From positions 27,900,001 through 27,964,000 of the forward strand of contig NC_091976.1 in assembly GCF_036711975.1 (NCBI RefSeq): DNA of 64,000 nt, read 5' to 3'. The notes under the pieces were generated by a model that worked only from the letters and a program-made list of their open reading frames with translations, was not told the DNA's origin and did not search any database. Within the stretch, counting starts at the first letter, position 1; each line of letters opens with the position of its first letter. Of the stretch, positions 1-13,600 are shown in pieces. Position numbers and translations under genes: made by a program. Origin of the DNA: Onthophagus taurus. Its lineage: Eukaryota > Arthropoda > Insecta > Coleoptera > Scarabaeidae.

Positions 1-934
1 CCAAAATAACAAATCTATTTCTGCGACACATCTACGTCTACAGCATTGAGGAGGATGCGACAAATACTTCTATATTGATTTATTATGGAACTAATGGTGT
101 ATTTTGGAAATACTTGAATAGCAAAGATAGAGTGAAGTACACAATTATTGTTAATACTTGTCCTGCTCCACCTTCTTCCTCATCCGCTTTGGAATTGCTT
201 TGGAAATTAAAATCGATAAAAACAGATCTAAGGATATGATTGAAAAATTTCATATAACTCTGCTGGGTTAGGAAGTGCATCTAAAGAAATTTTAGATCAA
301 TCAGTTAAGCTTACCAAATTAGTTTTCAACGATCTGGTTTAGTCATTAGAGAGTAATGTTTTTCTTTGGAAACTTCAAGACTTGCGTGATTAATTTTCTG
401 ACACTATTGATAGTTTTTGTAGTATTTCTTGAATTGTTTTTTCAATATCCAAGTTGATTCCAATACATTATAATGGTAAAACATTAGACCAAATTTGATA
501 TAATTTATAATTAATATGCCTTCTAAACCTCTGGAGGGATTAAGCAATGCTTTTTGATCCTAACCTTAATGAAGGAAAAATCAGAATCTGCACCACCTCT
601 TGGTAGAAAACGCGTAATGCTAACGCAGGTAGGAATTGAGCAATGACTGGTATAACTTGTCCAACCCCAATTAGTAAATTGGAAAAACCGATAGTGTTTT
701 ATCTTGAGAATAAGATTTGTCCAACGATCAACGGCGCAAGGATGCAGCAAACTACTGCTCTAAGCTACCACTAAGTTCTAAGTTGGGTTGGGTTGGATGT
801 CTGTTAGCAGATTTTCCACGACTTCGTTAAAAAAAACAAAAAAAGGGTTAGGTTGGGTTGGGTTGAGCTGCTCTAAGCTCTACTGATCTATCTATAGCAT
901 ATAAAATTAAGTTTTCCAATCAGATTTGATGGGG
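1..934. other. Intergenic, no gene recognised
   Basis: No reading frame here resembles a known protein. Positions 783-800 and 846-868 carry short GGTTGGGTTGGGTT runs; they are too short to call a telomeric array. The rest is AT-rich single-copy-looking sequence or very old repeat. Confidence 0.5.
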
Positions 935-1190
935 GAACAAGGATAAACAAAACCAAGAGAACAGACAAGTTAAAGATTGGCACATGGAATGTGATATCCA
1001 TATATGAACCTAGAAAAATGCATAATATCATACACGAAATGCAAAGATTGAATGCAAGACTGGAAATAAAAATAAACATCACTTACATGGTGTCACTATT
1101 AGTGCCTCAAAATACATAGTAAATAAGGCACTTAATGATCAAGACAAAGACATCAAAATTAACGACATTGTAATACGGTTCTTTTAGCAG
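935..1190 (+). mobile_element. RTE-type LINE endonuclease fragment
   Basis: Reading the plus strand in one frame gives KLKIGTWNVISIYEPRKM followed by an EMQRLNA-like stretch. This resembles the opening of RTE/BovB-class apurinic endonucleases (IGTWNVRTLY-type motif, then a GKL..EM.RL stretch). A weaker continuation with GVTISASKYIVN and NDIVIRF follows. The fragment is truncated on both sides and no RT domain follows it, so it is a dead relic. The identification rests on remembered family motifs and should be confirmed by a protein search. Confidence 0.55.
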
Positions 1191-1450
1191 GAACGCTCGA
1201 TGAAAACTCTACCCAACCCAACCTCTACCTCCTCATAAAGCCAGGTAATGTCCGAGTCTTATTTCTTGATTTTCTTCATATAATTTCCAAATACGGAGTG
1301 TTTGCACAGAAAGGAATTGTGTAAGGCGATGTTTTAAATTGTTATCGTATTCCAAAAAGAACGGATTGTCTAATTCTTATTTACGATGCTCATAGATATC
1401 TTTGCCTATATACTAGTGGTGTCCACTAATTTTTGATTAAGACCGAGGGT

Positions 1451-3210
1451 TTAAAACCTTTTTTTACACTTTAAAACGACCCTTCTTTTTTTTTCTCTGA
1501 GGCCCAGATATAGATATTTCAGATTCATGATTTTGTTGGCGATCGACTCAAAACATCGAAATTCATCAAATTTGCATATTTTCGTGTTTTTCTCGATATC
1601 TATGCATCTGAGAGCAAAAGTGCAAGAGAGCAATATTGTTAAGAATAAAATTTGCTGCAACTATTATTCTAAAAGTTTTTATGTAACATGGTCCCATTCC
1701 CGAGTGTTGCTATTAATAACTAGTAAAACAACGAAATTCGTCAAATTTTCATGTTCTTGCATTTTTTTCAATATCTATGCATCTGAAAGCAAAAATGCAA
1801 GAGAACAATATTGTTAAGAATAAAATTTGCAGCCACTTTTCTGTTAAAAAATTTTGTGTAACCTGGTTCAATTCCCAAGTGTTACCATAACATCTAGTAA
1901 AACAACGAAATTCATCAAATTTGCATATTTTCGTGTTTTTCTCTATATCTATGTATCTGAGAGCAAAAGTGCAAGAGAGGAATATTGTTAAGGATAAAAT
2001 TTGCTACAATTATTATTCTAAAAGTTTTTATGTAAAATGGTCCCATTCCCGAGTGGTACTATTAATCATTAGTAAAACAACGAAATTCGTCAAATTTTCA
2101 TATTCTTGCATTTTTTTCAATATCTATGCATCTGAAAGCAAAAATGCAAGAGAGCAATATTGTTAAGAATAAAATTTGCAGCCACTTTTGTTTTAAAAAT
2201 TTTTGTGTAACCTGATTCAATTCCCAAGTGTTACCATAACATCTAGTAAAACAACGAATTTCATCAAATTTGCATATTTTCATGTTTTTCTCGATATCTA
2301 TGCATCTGAGAGCAAAAGTGCAAGAGAGCAATATTGTTAAGAATAAAATTTGCTACTACTATTGTTCTAAAGGCTTTTTTGTAATATGCTCTAATTCCCA
2401 AGTGTTACCATAACATCTAGTAAAACAACGAAATTAATCAAATTTGCATATTTTCGTGTTTTTCTCGATATCTATGCATCTCAGAGCAAAAGTGCAAGAG
2501 AGCAATATTGTTAAGAATAAAATTTGCTACTACTATTGTTCTAAAAGTTTTTTTGTAATATGCTCCAATTCCCAAGTGTTACCATAACATCTAGTAAAAC
2601 AACGAAATTAATCAAATTTGCATATTTTCGTGTTTTTCTCGATATCTATGCATCTCAGAGCAAAAGTGCAAGAGAGCAATATTGTTAAGAATAAAATTTG
2701 CTACTACTATTGTTCTAAAAGTTTTTTTGTAATATCCTCCAATTCCCAACTGTTACCATAACATCTAGTAAAACAACGAAATTAATCAAATTTGCATATT
2801 TTCGTGTTTTTCTCGATATCTATGCATCTCAGAGCAAAAGTGCAAGAGAGCAATATTGTTAAGAATAAAATTTGCTACTACTATTGTTCTAAAGATTTTT
2901 TTGTAATATGGTCCAATTCCCAAGTGTTGACATAACATCTAGTAAAACAACGAAATTCATCAAATTAGCATATTTTCGTGTTTTTCTCGATATCTATGCA
3001 TCTGAAAGCAAAAGTGCAAGAGAGCAATATTGTTAAGAATAAAATTTGCTACAACTATTATTCTAAAAGTTTTTATGTAACATGGTCCCATTCCCGAGTG
3101 TTACTATTAATCATTAATAAAACAACGAAATTCGTCAAATTTTCATATTCTTGCATTTTTTTCAATATCTATCCATCTGAAAACAAAAATGCATGAGAGC
3201 AATGTGGTAC
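1451..3210. repeat. ~175 bp tandem satellite, about ten copies
   Basis: A unit of about 172-177 bp recurs head to tail. The marker gcaagagagcaatattg (or close variants) appears near 1622, 1797, 1971, 2147, 2322, 2497, 2668, 2841 and 3017. Units share AAAACAACGAAATT, a cat(c/t)aaattt.gcatatttt segment, and TATCTATGCATCTGAGAGC. Two subtypes are visible: one with 'ctactactattgttctaaa' (central copies) and one with 'ctacaactattattctaaa' (flanking copies). Short open frames inside are by-products of the repetition and are not genes. The array stops abruptly near 3200 after a diverged copy. Confidence 0.9.
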
Positions 3211-4830
3211 CGTCAGGTATCACCAGATTGGTTAACTCTTTTTAATAAATTGACCTTACATCTTAAATTCTTAAATTATCAGCAATGTTACTTATCGTAT
3301 CAAATATGGTCGTTTTCGAATATTTATTCCTTCTAACTCCTTAGGTTGTATTCGTTCTCAAATACAGAGTCAAATAAACATTTAAATTAATTTCACTTTG
3401 CTGCTAGAAATGTCTTTACACATATCTCTGAACTAAACTTACTGTTAAACAAATTAGTTTATGAAAAGTAATATGTTAAAATTAACTTATATTATTTATA
3501 TTCTAATTATTAATAAAAAAAAAATATGGAGTACACTAACCTCACAGCTAGAAAGTACTTTTTATTAAAACTAACATTTTTTTATCTACAAAAAGAAATA
3601 CTCTTATATGAGCGGATGCAGGGTCGTACTGGGTTGGGTCCACCGTAAAGAGCGAACACATCATGTATGCAAGGCCTTTTACGTCAGTAATTGGCCACCG
3701 TGCTTAAAGCTTTTAAGTTTTATAAAGCACTCGCTTCATCCTTTATACATTTTTAAAAAGCCCGAGGAAAAAGCTCGCCCTAATGCGGCCGCCCCGCTCC
3801 GGCCCTGGTCTCCCCGTTCTCACTGTTTTCCCGTATACACACGTGCGGTACGGCGCTTTTTCGGCCCGCTAAGTGTACCGCCTACCCGCTTTGAGCTTTT
3901 AAAAAGCTCCGCGGCTTTGCGTACGGATCCGGAACGACGACTTCTACCTGTTCTTTCAGTGTACTTTTTTTTAACTTCTTTTCTTTTTGTCTAGAGATAC
4001 ACGAAGAGCTCATATTTTTCTTTTTAAGTCACTTTTTATCACAATTCTTCTTTTCTAAACTATCGATTTAAATAATTTTCATTAAATTTATATTTCATAA
4101 TACAGATAGAACAACCCCACTGGCGTATCAAATTATGTTCTCTCCGTTTTAGTGCGGAGAGCAATTCGCGAACGAAACTCGCTCCTGTTTCCGTAACGTT
4201 GGAAAGCTTTAAAGGTGTATTCGTGTGTGTTGTGTGTCTGCGTAGGTTATCTCCAACAGTATACTTGCCGTGTTCACATTATTTCCCTTCCACCCGCTTC
4301 GAACCCGACACAATCTGTCCGGTCGCGGCGTGCGGTTCCTCTATTGACGTACCCTGGAGTCCTTTTGTTTATACGCATCCCATTGTCGAACTGAACTCGC
4401 TTTACCTTTATTGGACCCAATTGCCTTGATAATAGATTTCGAGTGGATGGACAAGTGGTTTTTAAATTAAAAAGAAAATAAAAGAAAAGAATTGGGCGCA
4501 TTTAAAAAATTCAATTTGAGTGAGATTTGGGCAATTCTGCAAACTTCTTACCCTTTATATTCTAAGGTTTGGATGTTCATAAAAGAATATCTAATTCTGG
4601 GTTATATGGAAGAAATAACCATCATGCCATCAATTCTGCTCAACTATTTCTGCAACTGCTGCAACCTAAAAGGACCATAAACTAAGGAAATGTCATGGAA
4701 CACAACAGGAGCACAAAGCTTTATGTATGACAAAAATGGTCCAATGATACATGAGACGTTAACAATCAGAGGAAACTAGGTATAACCGATCTATTACACA
4801 CAATAAAGTCTATATATTATTATATATATA

Positions 4831-4965
4831 GTGTGTTAATTAATTAACATACCCGACGTCATCATCAAGTATGCAACCAATATTACAATATTTTTATTGC
4901 AATACGCGATTTACATATGATGCGTATTGCACTGTGATGTTGGTTGCATACTTGCAATGATGACG
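4831..4965. mobile_element. Palindromic MITE, copy 1 (CCCGACGTCATCAT family)
   Basis: The left arm reads gtgtgttaattaattaac, then CCCGACGTCATCATC and AAGTATGCAACC. The right arm is the reverse complement (GGTTGCATACTTGCAATGATGACG). A second, better preserved copy lies at 22206-22350. The size (~140 bp), the inverted-repeat architecture and the lack of coding capacity fit a miniature inverted-repeat element. Confidence 0.8.
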
Positions 4966-6877
4966 ATATATATTCTCAATAGAAAGACTCATATAGACTC
5001 AAGAAACAATCATCCAAATGACAAAAACGAACTTAACTCTTATTAGTATTGATTCTGTTTTTTTGAAATTGTTGGAAAATTGAATCAATGATAAAAATTT
5101 GATAAAAGTAAAGTTAATCTTATAATACATAGAATGCTGTACAAGCTATTAAAAATGTGGAAAAAGTTTTGTCTGAAAAATTTCCTCCATTTCTAATCAA
5201 AAAGAAAGAGTTTTGTTTGAGTTTTGTTCAGAAACGTCCGAGGAAATGAGATTAAAAAACCAAAACGCACCGTTCCGCTATCGCTATAACAAAGCCTCCC
5301 TGCTAAAACTCTCCGCCCAACTCCTCCTTCGCCCCCCCATGAACGTCGTGTCGTCATCTCACCACCCTCGAAAGATCGCAGTGAACAGCCTGGGGCCAAG
5401 CGAATTCTCGCTTGGTGATTGGCGGGGACGAGATGACAGCTCGAAGCGCAAGAATGATTGCTTCTTCTGTGCTTCTACTTACTATTTAGGATTTAGGATT
5501 TAGGGGAAGAGAAGAAACTCCGGAGGCGAAAAGATGGATGTGTTTTTCCGGGTAAATTCTAGTCTTGGAAAGATGTTGTCCGCTTTCTCCGGGAACGTTG
5601 CTGGTGTGGATTTCGCGTTTATGAGTTTTGCAATGTAAATTGGCGACCGACGTGGCGGTAGCCCTACGGGAGGGGGGCGAAAATTCCCTTGGGCGGAGGG
5701 TTTACGTAGTAGGAGGGATTGTCAAGACAATACTTTATAAGAAGCTCCAATCTCAACACAAAATGTACTAAATGACTTTTAAAGATTATGTAATTTTAAA
5801 ATGAAAATTGCTAATGTTGAATATAAGGATATATCAATTTTAACGTGCTTTTGATGTAGTATTTGTACGTCGCGACATCGATAACGAATGGTAATAAATT
5901 CCGTTTCGGTTTTTTGATGTTGAATTCAGATCAGATGGCCGCGCCGGCGCCCCCCATTGTGACGAACGCGCTCCACCCGTCATTATTCCGTCTATCGCTG
6001 TGGAAAATTCATGAGCAATCTGTCACTCTTTGAAGAGTCCGACATCCCGGAGTGTGCTCAAAAAGTCCTGCCGAGACCTGATGTCAAATCTTCCAAATGT
6101 CACTCTTTTATAAAGTCTCTTAAATACTTCTTTACTCGTATAATTTTTTTTTTTCTTTTGCAAATTTAGTCCTCGTCGACCGGAGGCTATCCCCTTCGAT
6201 TTTATCCGCCCTGGAAAAGTTCCGGTAAAAGGGGGCTGGGTGGTTAAAGGGGGGTTCTTATTGGAAGTTAGAAATGGACCGAAGAGAGGACCTTCGGCAA
6301 AACAAGCGGCGAACGTCACGCCAGGAAAACTCCGGTGCTTGGAATCGACGGCAGCAAGTTTCCGGGAAATTTCCGACAGTGGCGTTCTCTCTTTCCTTCT
6401 TCTTCTTCTTGAAAACGTTTTTCGTACGGTGGTGGAGGGCTAAATAAAAGATGAGGTGACCCAGGGGCTTAATAATTAAAAAACGCCTCAGATGAGATTA
6501 TCATTTTTACCAGTTCCATTTATCCTTCAGGAAGTCTTACTCACTTATTAATGTTTTGTTACGGGAATTACTTTCAAATTTAATAAGACAAAAAAATTTT
6601 ACGTATATAGAAAAATAAAATTTTTCTTTTTAATATAAAAAGTCTTGTGTATGATAGAAGTTTAAATGGGTATTCAAAAAATTCATCCCAAGATACTAAG
6701 AAATAATTTGCAAAGTTATTTTGCACCGTACTATCGTATTTTCGCCCCATTTCGGGTGGGCGCGTTCGATTTAATCCCCCAAAAAAGAAAGAAATTCTCC
6801 CCGAACAAAAAGGGGAACTCATTAAGTCGTCGAGATGGAGCGGCCCTCCTATACTCTCTCTCTATATATATATAGGG

Positions 6878-6883
6878 TATAAA
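6878..6883 (+). promoter_or_regulatory. Candidate TATA box
   Basis: TATAAA in GGGTATAAACAAG context sits at the AT-to-GC boundary, about 750 bp upstream of the first ATG of the homeobox gene. If used, transcription would start near 6905-6915. No clear initiator was seen, so this is only a candidate. Confidence 0.3.
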
Positions 6884-7635
6884 CAAGCGGCGTACACGGC
6901 CGAGCACAACACTTTAACGCGAAAAAGGAACAGTAAATCGTCCCGCTCAGGACAGCCAACGTCAAAACATAAAAATCGAACTTAACGGAAAGCACAGCCT
7001 CGGGCTTCGCCACCATTTTACCTCTTTGACAACCACTATTGGGGTTTCCATGGTACCCTCCTATTAACTTGCGCCAATCGTAAGCGAATGTTGGAGGGTT
7101 GTTTCAACCCCATTGGTGGACTTGGGGGGTTGATGTTATCTCTTTCTTTCTCGTGGATATAGAGTGGGGCCCGACCAGATAACAGAACAACGCTATCAGG
7201 TTATAATATTGTTATACTCACTTGCCGTTTGGCTTAGGCATAAGCTAGTCATCATATCGGGATAGCAGTTAAATGTGCTCCCCAAAATTTAATTGAATCA
7301 GTCACAGGCATTAACGACATCGTAGCGCGGGACCGCGACGGTGGCGATCATCGTTCGATTGTTCGATATCCGCTTACGAAAAGACTAATCATCGCGAAAA
7401 CGTCGCGAGTGTAGCTAAACCGAAACCGTCGGAACAGATCACTACATAGAAATTCAAGTGATCCAACGGCTTCAAGTTGGATTTTAAGGGTGTCCCCTCC
7501 TGTCTGGGGGCCGCAGCCCCCTCAGTGCCCACCTCCGGCGGCGCTTCAGGCGACGAGGTTTCCCATCAGCAGTTCAACATTTTTCCGGCCATCTTCAGCA
7601 GGCAACTTAATTTTAACGCCTGTCCACAAAAATCC

Positions 7636-10600
7636 ATGATGGAAGATTTAAGGCCGAACTTGGTCGGCGTCGGAAATCTTCTCGGAGTCTCGGGGTTACT
7701 TGATGACCATCATGGACATCTTATGGGTGGGGGGTCTAATGGGGATAAGGGAACACCTAGAAAGTGCAATACTAGTGGATCTTCCGCAGAAGATTTTACT
7801 GCTATTTATGGTGGATTACCTCATTCTCATGATCATCATTCACATACTCCTGCACATACTCCACCAGCTGCTCCTAGAACTATTACTGATCATACAGGTA
7901 AAAATTACTTTTTTATCCATTTTTTTGACTTAATCATAACTCAAATAGATCTTGATGTTATCAAACCTAAGGTATCGCTTAGCTGTATAGTCTAATCAAT
8001 ATTGGATTTTGATAACTTTTACTTTTCCCAATTGATCATCTTGTTCCGAATCCATTCATTAACTCATAAGAGAAGTGTCAATTTGCTAAAGAAGTGCCTA
8101 ACTTGCATATATTTTGATACAAGTTTTTCTGACATTATTAGTTAGATCAAATTTGATTTGAAACTTGATTGTTAAATTTAGAATCTATTTCAAAAATTAT
8201 TGCGGCAATGATAAGGTGTTGAAGAATTAACCAAAATGAATCAATCAAAGAAGAATTTCCTCAAACCTAGCTTTAACCTTCTTTTTTAAGTGAAGACAAA
8301 ACAATTTCCAAGCAGGATTAAATTCTGATCAGACACAAAACTTTGAATCTGCAGATCAAGTTTAGTCTAAACATTATGTACAACATGATTTGACAAGATG
8401 TTTTATGATACATTTTTGCCCTTACAACTTAAACATCACAATTTCAAGTTGTGCTAATTATTACCATAAATAAACAAATTAATTTTCTAAACTATTTCAA
8501 ATTGTATCTCATTCCAAATCATTTTCTGGTTTTGTATTGTAATTACATACTCTTGGGTACACATCTGTGTACCTAAACGAGTGCCCAGAGCGCCAATAAT
8601 GAAGTGTCAATTTGTCCCCTTTCCGACGCCGTCGAAGCACCAAGCCCCAACATATGCACGCGTTCCCCGAGATAATAACGGACAGGTTCGGAGTGCGAGA
8701 CCTAGCACAATGCCCTGGTTAACACTCAATTTGACATATTGTACTCGCAGCTTCCCGCGTTAAGTACGCACATGTTCGAAAACGAATTAGTACTTTTAGA
8801 GAGTTTTTGCCCTCCCTCAAGTCGAACTTTCAACGCCGTTTGGTCAATAGATAATTGAAACAATTCGATATAAAATCAACTTTTTAAATTCAATTAATTG
8901 ATAATTTTTAAATTTGTGGTTTTTGCATGCTGGTTATTCTTTGTGGGGTTGATGCCTGGAAGCGCCAGTAATTGTAATTAGGTTCGCAGTAACTGCATTA
9001 ATAAACAGTAATGAATTCAATAAGGTTTAGTTGCCGTCGCGGCGCCGAACGCCGACCAGGTTTGTTTGTTTATGCAAAACTGATTTTCACGCTTTGTTCT
9101 TCGAATTTCCTCGATTCCCATTTATTTGCAGACGGCGCTTTTAAGAAACTCAAACCTGAACCAACGTCGACCGGAAGTGGTAGTTTAGGTACCGTTTCTC
9201 CCGGAGGTCCACAACACGCCGGGCATACTCCAACAACAGCCTCTTGTCCAACGCCTGCAAGAAGAAGACATCGCACCACATTTACACAAGAACAACTCGC
9301 AGAATTAGAAGCTGCTTTTGCAAAAAGTCACTATCCCGATATTTATTGCCGAGAAGAATTAGCAAGGAGTACGAAATTAAATGAAGCTAGAATACAGGTT
9401 AGTATCACATATTTTTGGGGATTCAAACGAATCTAAAGGTATGGGGATAATTTTTTTGAACACGAATCGCCAGGGTTACAGAGAAGTTGATTGCCATGAG
9501 ATAGGAGAGTAATGCGTGAGTCACACGAGATTCTGAAAAGGGGAGCCAGTTGCGTCTCTGGGGCCCCCCGGAGGGTTCGGGCCTAACGAACGCCTAATTC
9601 AATCAAAGATCCGTCCTTCCACTCGAAACTTCCAACTACGAAGAGAGTCGCGTTTCTTTTCTTTTTAGACACAAAAATGTTTCTCTTTTTGGCAAAACAA
9701 TTTTTAAAAAATTAAATTTATTAGGCTTATTTTTAATAAATACGCATTTAAATCCCTTTTCAGTTAAAAGGGATAATATAAATTTTATATGAAATCCTGG
9801 TCGAGTCAAAATTCCACGAAACCGAACGGAGTCGCATGAATTTTAAACTCGGGGTCGTTTTATTTTCCAAGGTTCGTAGGGCGGAAATGCGAAATTCTCT
9901 CTCTCTCGTGCCGCGTAAATATTTAATAATTTAATCGTCGAAATTCTCGTTAAGCGCTTTCCTCTGAATTAGGAACGATCCCGCTACTATTTATTTACTT
10001 CCTTTTTAATCATAAAATACCCCGAGTAATTCGTGTTTTGATATGAATTACATTTTTGACCGGCGACTTTTTTGATCGAATATATCCTTTTTTGATTCAA
10101 TCAAACCGAAACCGTAACGTGATTTCCTGGTATAACATGTCCACGCTTGAAATTTCGTTATATATTTTATTTTGTTACTTTTACGAGTCACTTTTCTTGT
10201 GGCGATCAATTCTATAAAGATATTTTATCATCAATTAAAGTTAAGAAAGAAAATAACCGGCGCCTCCACCATTTATACAAATTTTATTTAATGAATTTCT
10301 AATAATTATAACAATAAATCGTGAAATGAGTTATTGAAAATCGTTATTTGCAATAGATATTGAAAAACTCATCCCTTCATTTCCCCCCTATTTCTTGTCG
10401 CATTCTTTCCCCTTTATCCAAAACAAAAGCGAACAACGACCTTTATGCATTAGACGGGTTTTAAAGGGATCCCGAACTTCTTCTCGGTTCGCGTTGCGTG
10501 TTTTCGGCGGCGAAACCGCCCCCGCTCAACCACCCCTATTGCGCGCGGAAGACGAAGTCGCGCGGTGGTGCCATGGCGGCCCGGGGGCGGGGATAACTTC

Positions 10601-13600
10601 GTTACGGATCCATTTGATGGGATCGAGGGTGGCTCGGGACGTGCCCCTGCGAGGCGGCGCCCCGTCACGAGGGTGGCCGTGCGTCTTGGGGGTGCAAAAC
10701 CCTCCTATTCACCCCCGCCTAAAGGATAAAGGGGGAGGTAAGAGGGATTGAAGAGAAGAAGACGGTACGTGGATGAAGCTTGTGTGGGGTTCGAATAAAA
10801 GCTCGTAGAAGGATGAGCTTTTGTTTTTCGGCAAGAAAAAAAAGAAGATTTTCGATAATCCGAAACGAAATCTTTTTGTTTGATAAAAATTTAATGAATT
10901 TTTTTCTCTTTTTAGGTTTGGTTTCAAAATAGAAGAGCGAAATATCGAAAACAAGAGAAGCAGTTACAGAAAGCGTTGGCGCCGTCGGTGTTGCCGGGTT
11001 GCAATGGGGCCATGATGAGGAACATTTACCCGGGGGCGGCGCGCGGGTACCAGCCGTATCCACATCCGACGGCCATCAACCGCTATCCGCAGGTTAGTGA
11101 GTTTCCCCGTATTCCCCCCGCAATTCCCCCTTTCCCGGGGAATATTAACGCGCTGCCAAGCGGTCGGTCGGTCACGGGACGTGGACGAATTTATGCATGG
11201 AAATTTGTTGGAGGGGTAGGCGACCCCCTGACCCCGGGAAAAGACCCCTACGGTTACTCTCCTTTTTGCAAATTGTTACCTTTTGTTCTCTTTTGTGGCA
11301 AAAGTTATCTTAAAAAAGCTTAATACAATCAAACTAACTCTAATAACAACTAAAAGTAGAACTCTCTGCGTCTGAAGATGTACGGCTAAACCCGAAACTT
11401 GTTAGTTTTAGTTGTGCTTCAATGAAAACTATATAATTATCCAATTTGAATACTACTTATTATGTTGACTTAAAGTTATCGTTATGTTGTGTTTTGATCA
11501 TTTCTAATCAGCTCATAAAATGCAATTATTTGCTCCTGTACAGGGTGTCCAAATTTCGATGGGTTTGCAGGGTATCTCAGTTATTATGAAAGATAGAAAG
11601 TTGCGGCATTCGCGAACCTGAGCTACTTTTTTGTGAAACTTACAATGGCGCAAACCAAATTTTCATAACCCTCTTCGTATTGTACAGGAAGTGTTTGAAA
11701 TTTACGATTTTCAGACACCTCCTGTATCTCGGCTATCCGGAAACTTAGTAAAAAAGTAAAAACGGGTTCTAATAGATTTTTTCACGTGGAATCCAATGGT
11801 GCACGTAGAATTTTTTTAGTCATCACGGGTTTTGAGTTATAAACACAACTCAAACACTGAATACTCAACTTCTAAAATACTTAACTCTTTATAACTCAAA
11901 AACCGTGATGACTAGAAAAATTCTACGTGCACCATTGGTTTCTACGTGAAAAAATCTATTAGAACCCGTTTTTACGTTTCCGGATAGCCGAGATGTCTGA
12001 AAATCGTAAATTTTGAAACACTCCCTGTATATCAAAAACGAAGAGGGCTATGAAAATTTGGTTTGCGTCATTGTAAATTTCACAAAAAAGTAGCTCAGGT
12101 TCGCGAAAGCCGCAACTTTCTATCTTTCATAATAACTGAGATACCCTGCAAACCCATCGAAATTTGGACACCCTGTACAGGGTGGGCAAATTTGGGTGTT
12201 ATTATAGGCTATCTCAGAAACTATAACAGATACGAAAAAAGTAGGTGCCATGTCCCGGTCTCTTTTTTCGAGACTAACCCAATCCCGCAAACACCAAACC
12301 TCTATCTTCTTTTGTTTTTAAGTTATAGCCAAAAAATCAAATTTTCGTGACTTAAAAAAATTGCAATATACAGGGTGTATCTGAATGACTGCAACAAACT
12401 TCAAGGGGTGATTCTTTAGTGAATTTTAAGGGTACTTTGATATATATGAATTTATCATAAGAAAAATCTAGACAAAAATTGAACGGGGGTGGTTATGTTT
12501 AGTAACTTAGAAGAGTAGGTTGAAAGTACAAATAGGGTCAAAACGTGCCCTATTATGAGTTAAACATATTCCCCAAATTTCATTTTCCTAGCGTTTATGG
12601 TTTTTGAGAAAAAAAAGTTAAACCAAAATTTAGGGGAGCCGAACTCGCCCATGGTTCATATATCAAAGTACCCTTAAAATTCACTAAAGAGTCACCCTTT
12701 GAAGTTTGTTGCAGTCATTCAGATACACCCTGTATATACAAAAAATGCTCATATATCGTTTATTTTTGAAATTAGAGAAACGGGGTTGATACGTTCTTAA
12801 GACACTTTTTTAAGTAGAATATACTGCCGTTGAAAAATTTTTAAAATATTTGTTGATTTTTGAGATACAACACAAAGTTGTATTTTTTTAAATACAAACT
12901 ATACTTGATTATGATGGTAATAAAAAGAGCATATTTTTAGCTTTCCAATGATGTGTCGTATGTATGGTGTATTTGCGGAAAATAAGCGTTAATTTTCAAT
13001 TTCAAAATAGTAAGCGCCAAAGTTCAAAATTTTGATTATAGTAGGCGGGTTCGGACAGTAAATACTACCTAATTGCTATATGGTTTTGCACGAATATGAC
13101 AGAAAGTTGATCTTGTACCATTATGCAGGATAAAGTTGGTTTTGTACCAACGAATAAAAACTTTGAATAGTTGATTTAAATTTCTCAGTGTCTTATCCCT
13201 GACTTTGTTCACCAATAAAAAATGATTTGTAGATAAAGTTTGTTTATTAAAAATACAAGAAACGTATTAATTAATGAATAATTAAATATAAACAACAACT
13301 TCAGGAACTAAACAGTCATAGACTGTGTCATCTTCTTCTACTAAACTTACTGGTTGTAAGGTTAGAACAGTTGGGTATCAATGAATGAAATCTTCGGTAG
13401 TATCTTCCCAATTTTCCCCAACTATGAGATTTAGAAGTTTTTTCATATTAGCAACCTTTTCTTTTGAAATTGGGTGAGATAGAGGAAGATTAGGGATCAT
13501 AAACTGGGCAGCGAACTTTCCATTGAAACGATGTTTATATGGGATATGAAGCCTTATCTATTATTTTCAAAGAATAATTTTTTAATTTTATCGCTTTATG

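Larger units (their letters stand above)
3211..7635 (+). other. 5' flank of the homeobox gene with CpG-rich islands
   Basis: This 4.4 kb stretch alternates AT-rich DNA with islands of distinctly higher G+C and CpG at about 3600-3960, 4120-4420, 5190-5480, 5640-5720, 5925-6010, 6170-6400 and 6880-7635. Open frames in the islands (for example 128 codons at 3608) show no recognisable protein and start without convincing context. Islands of this kind upstream of an insect developmental regulator are most simply read as conserved regulatory DNA and 5' UTR, but that is inference. A small MITE sits at 4831-4965. Confidence 0.45.

Noticed and set aside
783-868. GGTTGGGTTGGGTT runs suggesting telomeric repeats
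   Set aside because: Only three or four imperfect units in two places; too short to call an interstitial telomere.
1451-3210. CRISPR-like regular repeats
   Set aside because: The whole unit repeats without unique spacers, and the DNA is eukaryotic; it is a satellite.
3608-3994. 128-codon open frame in a CpG-rich island
   Set aside because: No recognisable domain, no splice partner, composition explained by the GC-rich island; more likely regulatory DNA.
5213-5503. 96-codon open frame
   Set aside because: Starts at a non-ATG codon, overlaps open frames on the other strand, and resembles no protein; a by-product of GC-rich sequence.
10395-10751. 118-codon open frame in intron 2 of the homeobox gene
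   Set aside because: It sits in a GC-rich intron segment, overlapped by equally long antisense frames, with no splice sites that would join it to the homeodomain exons.
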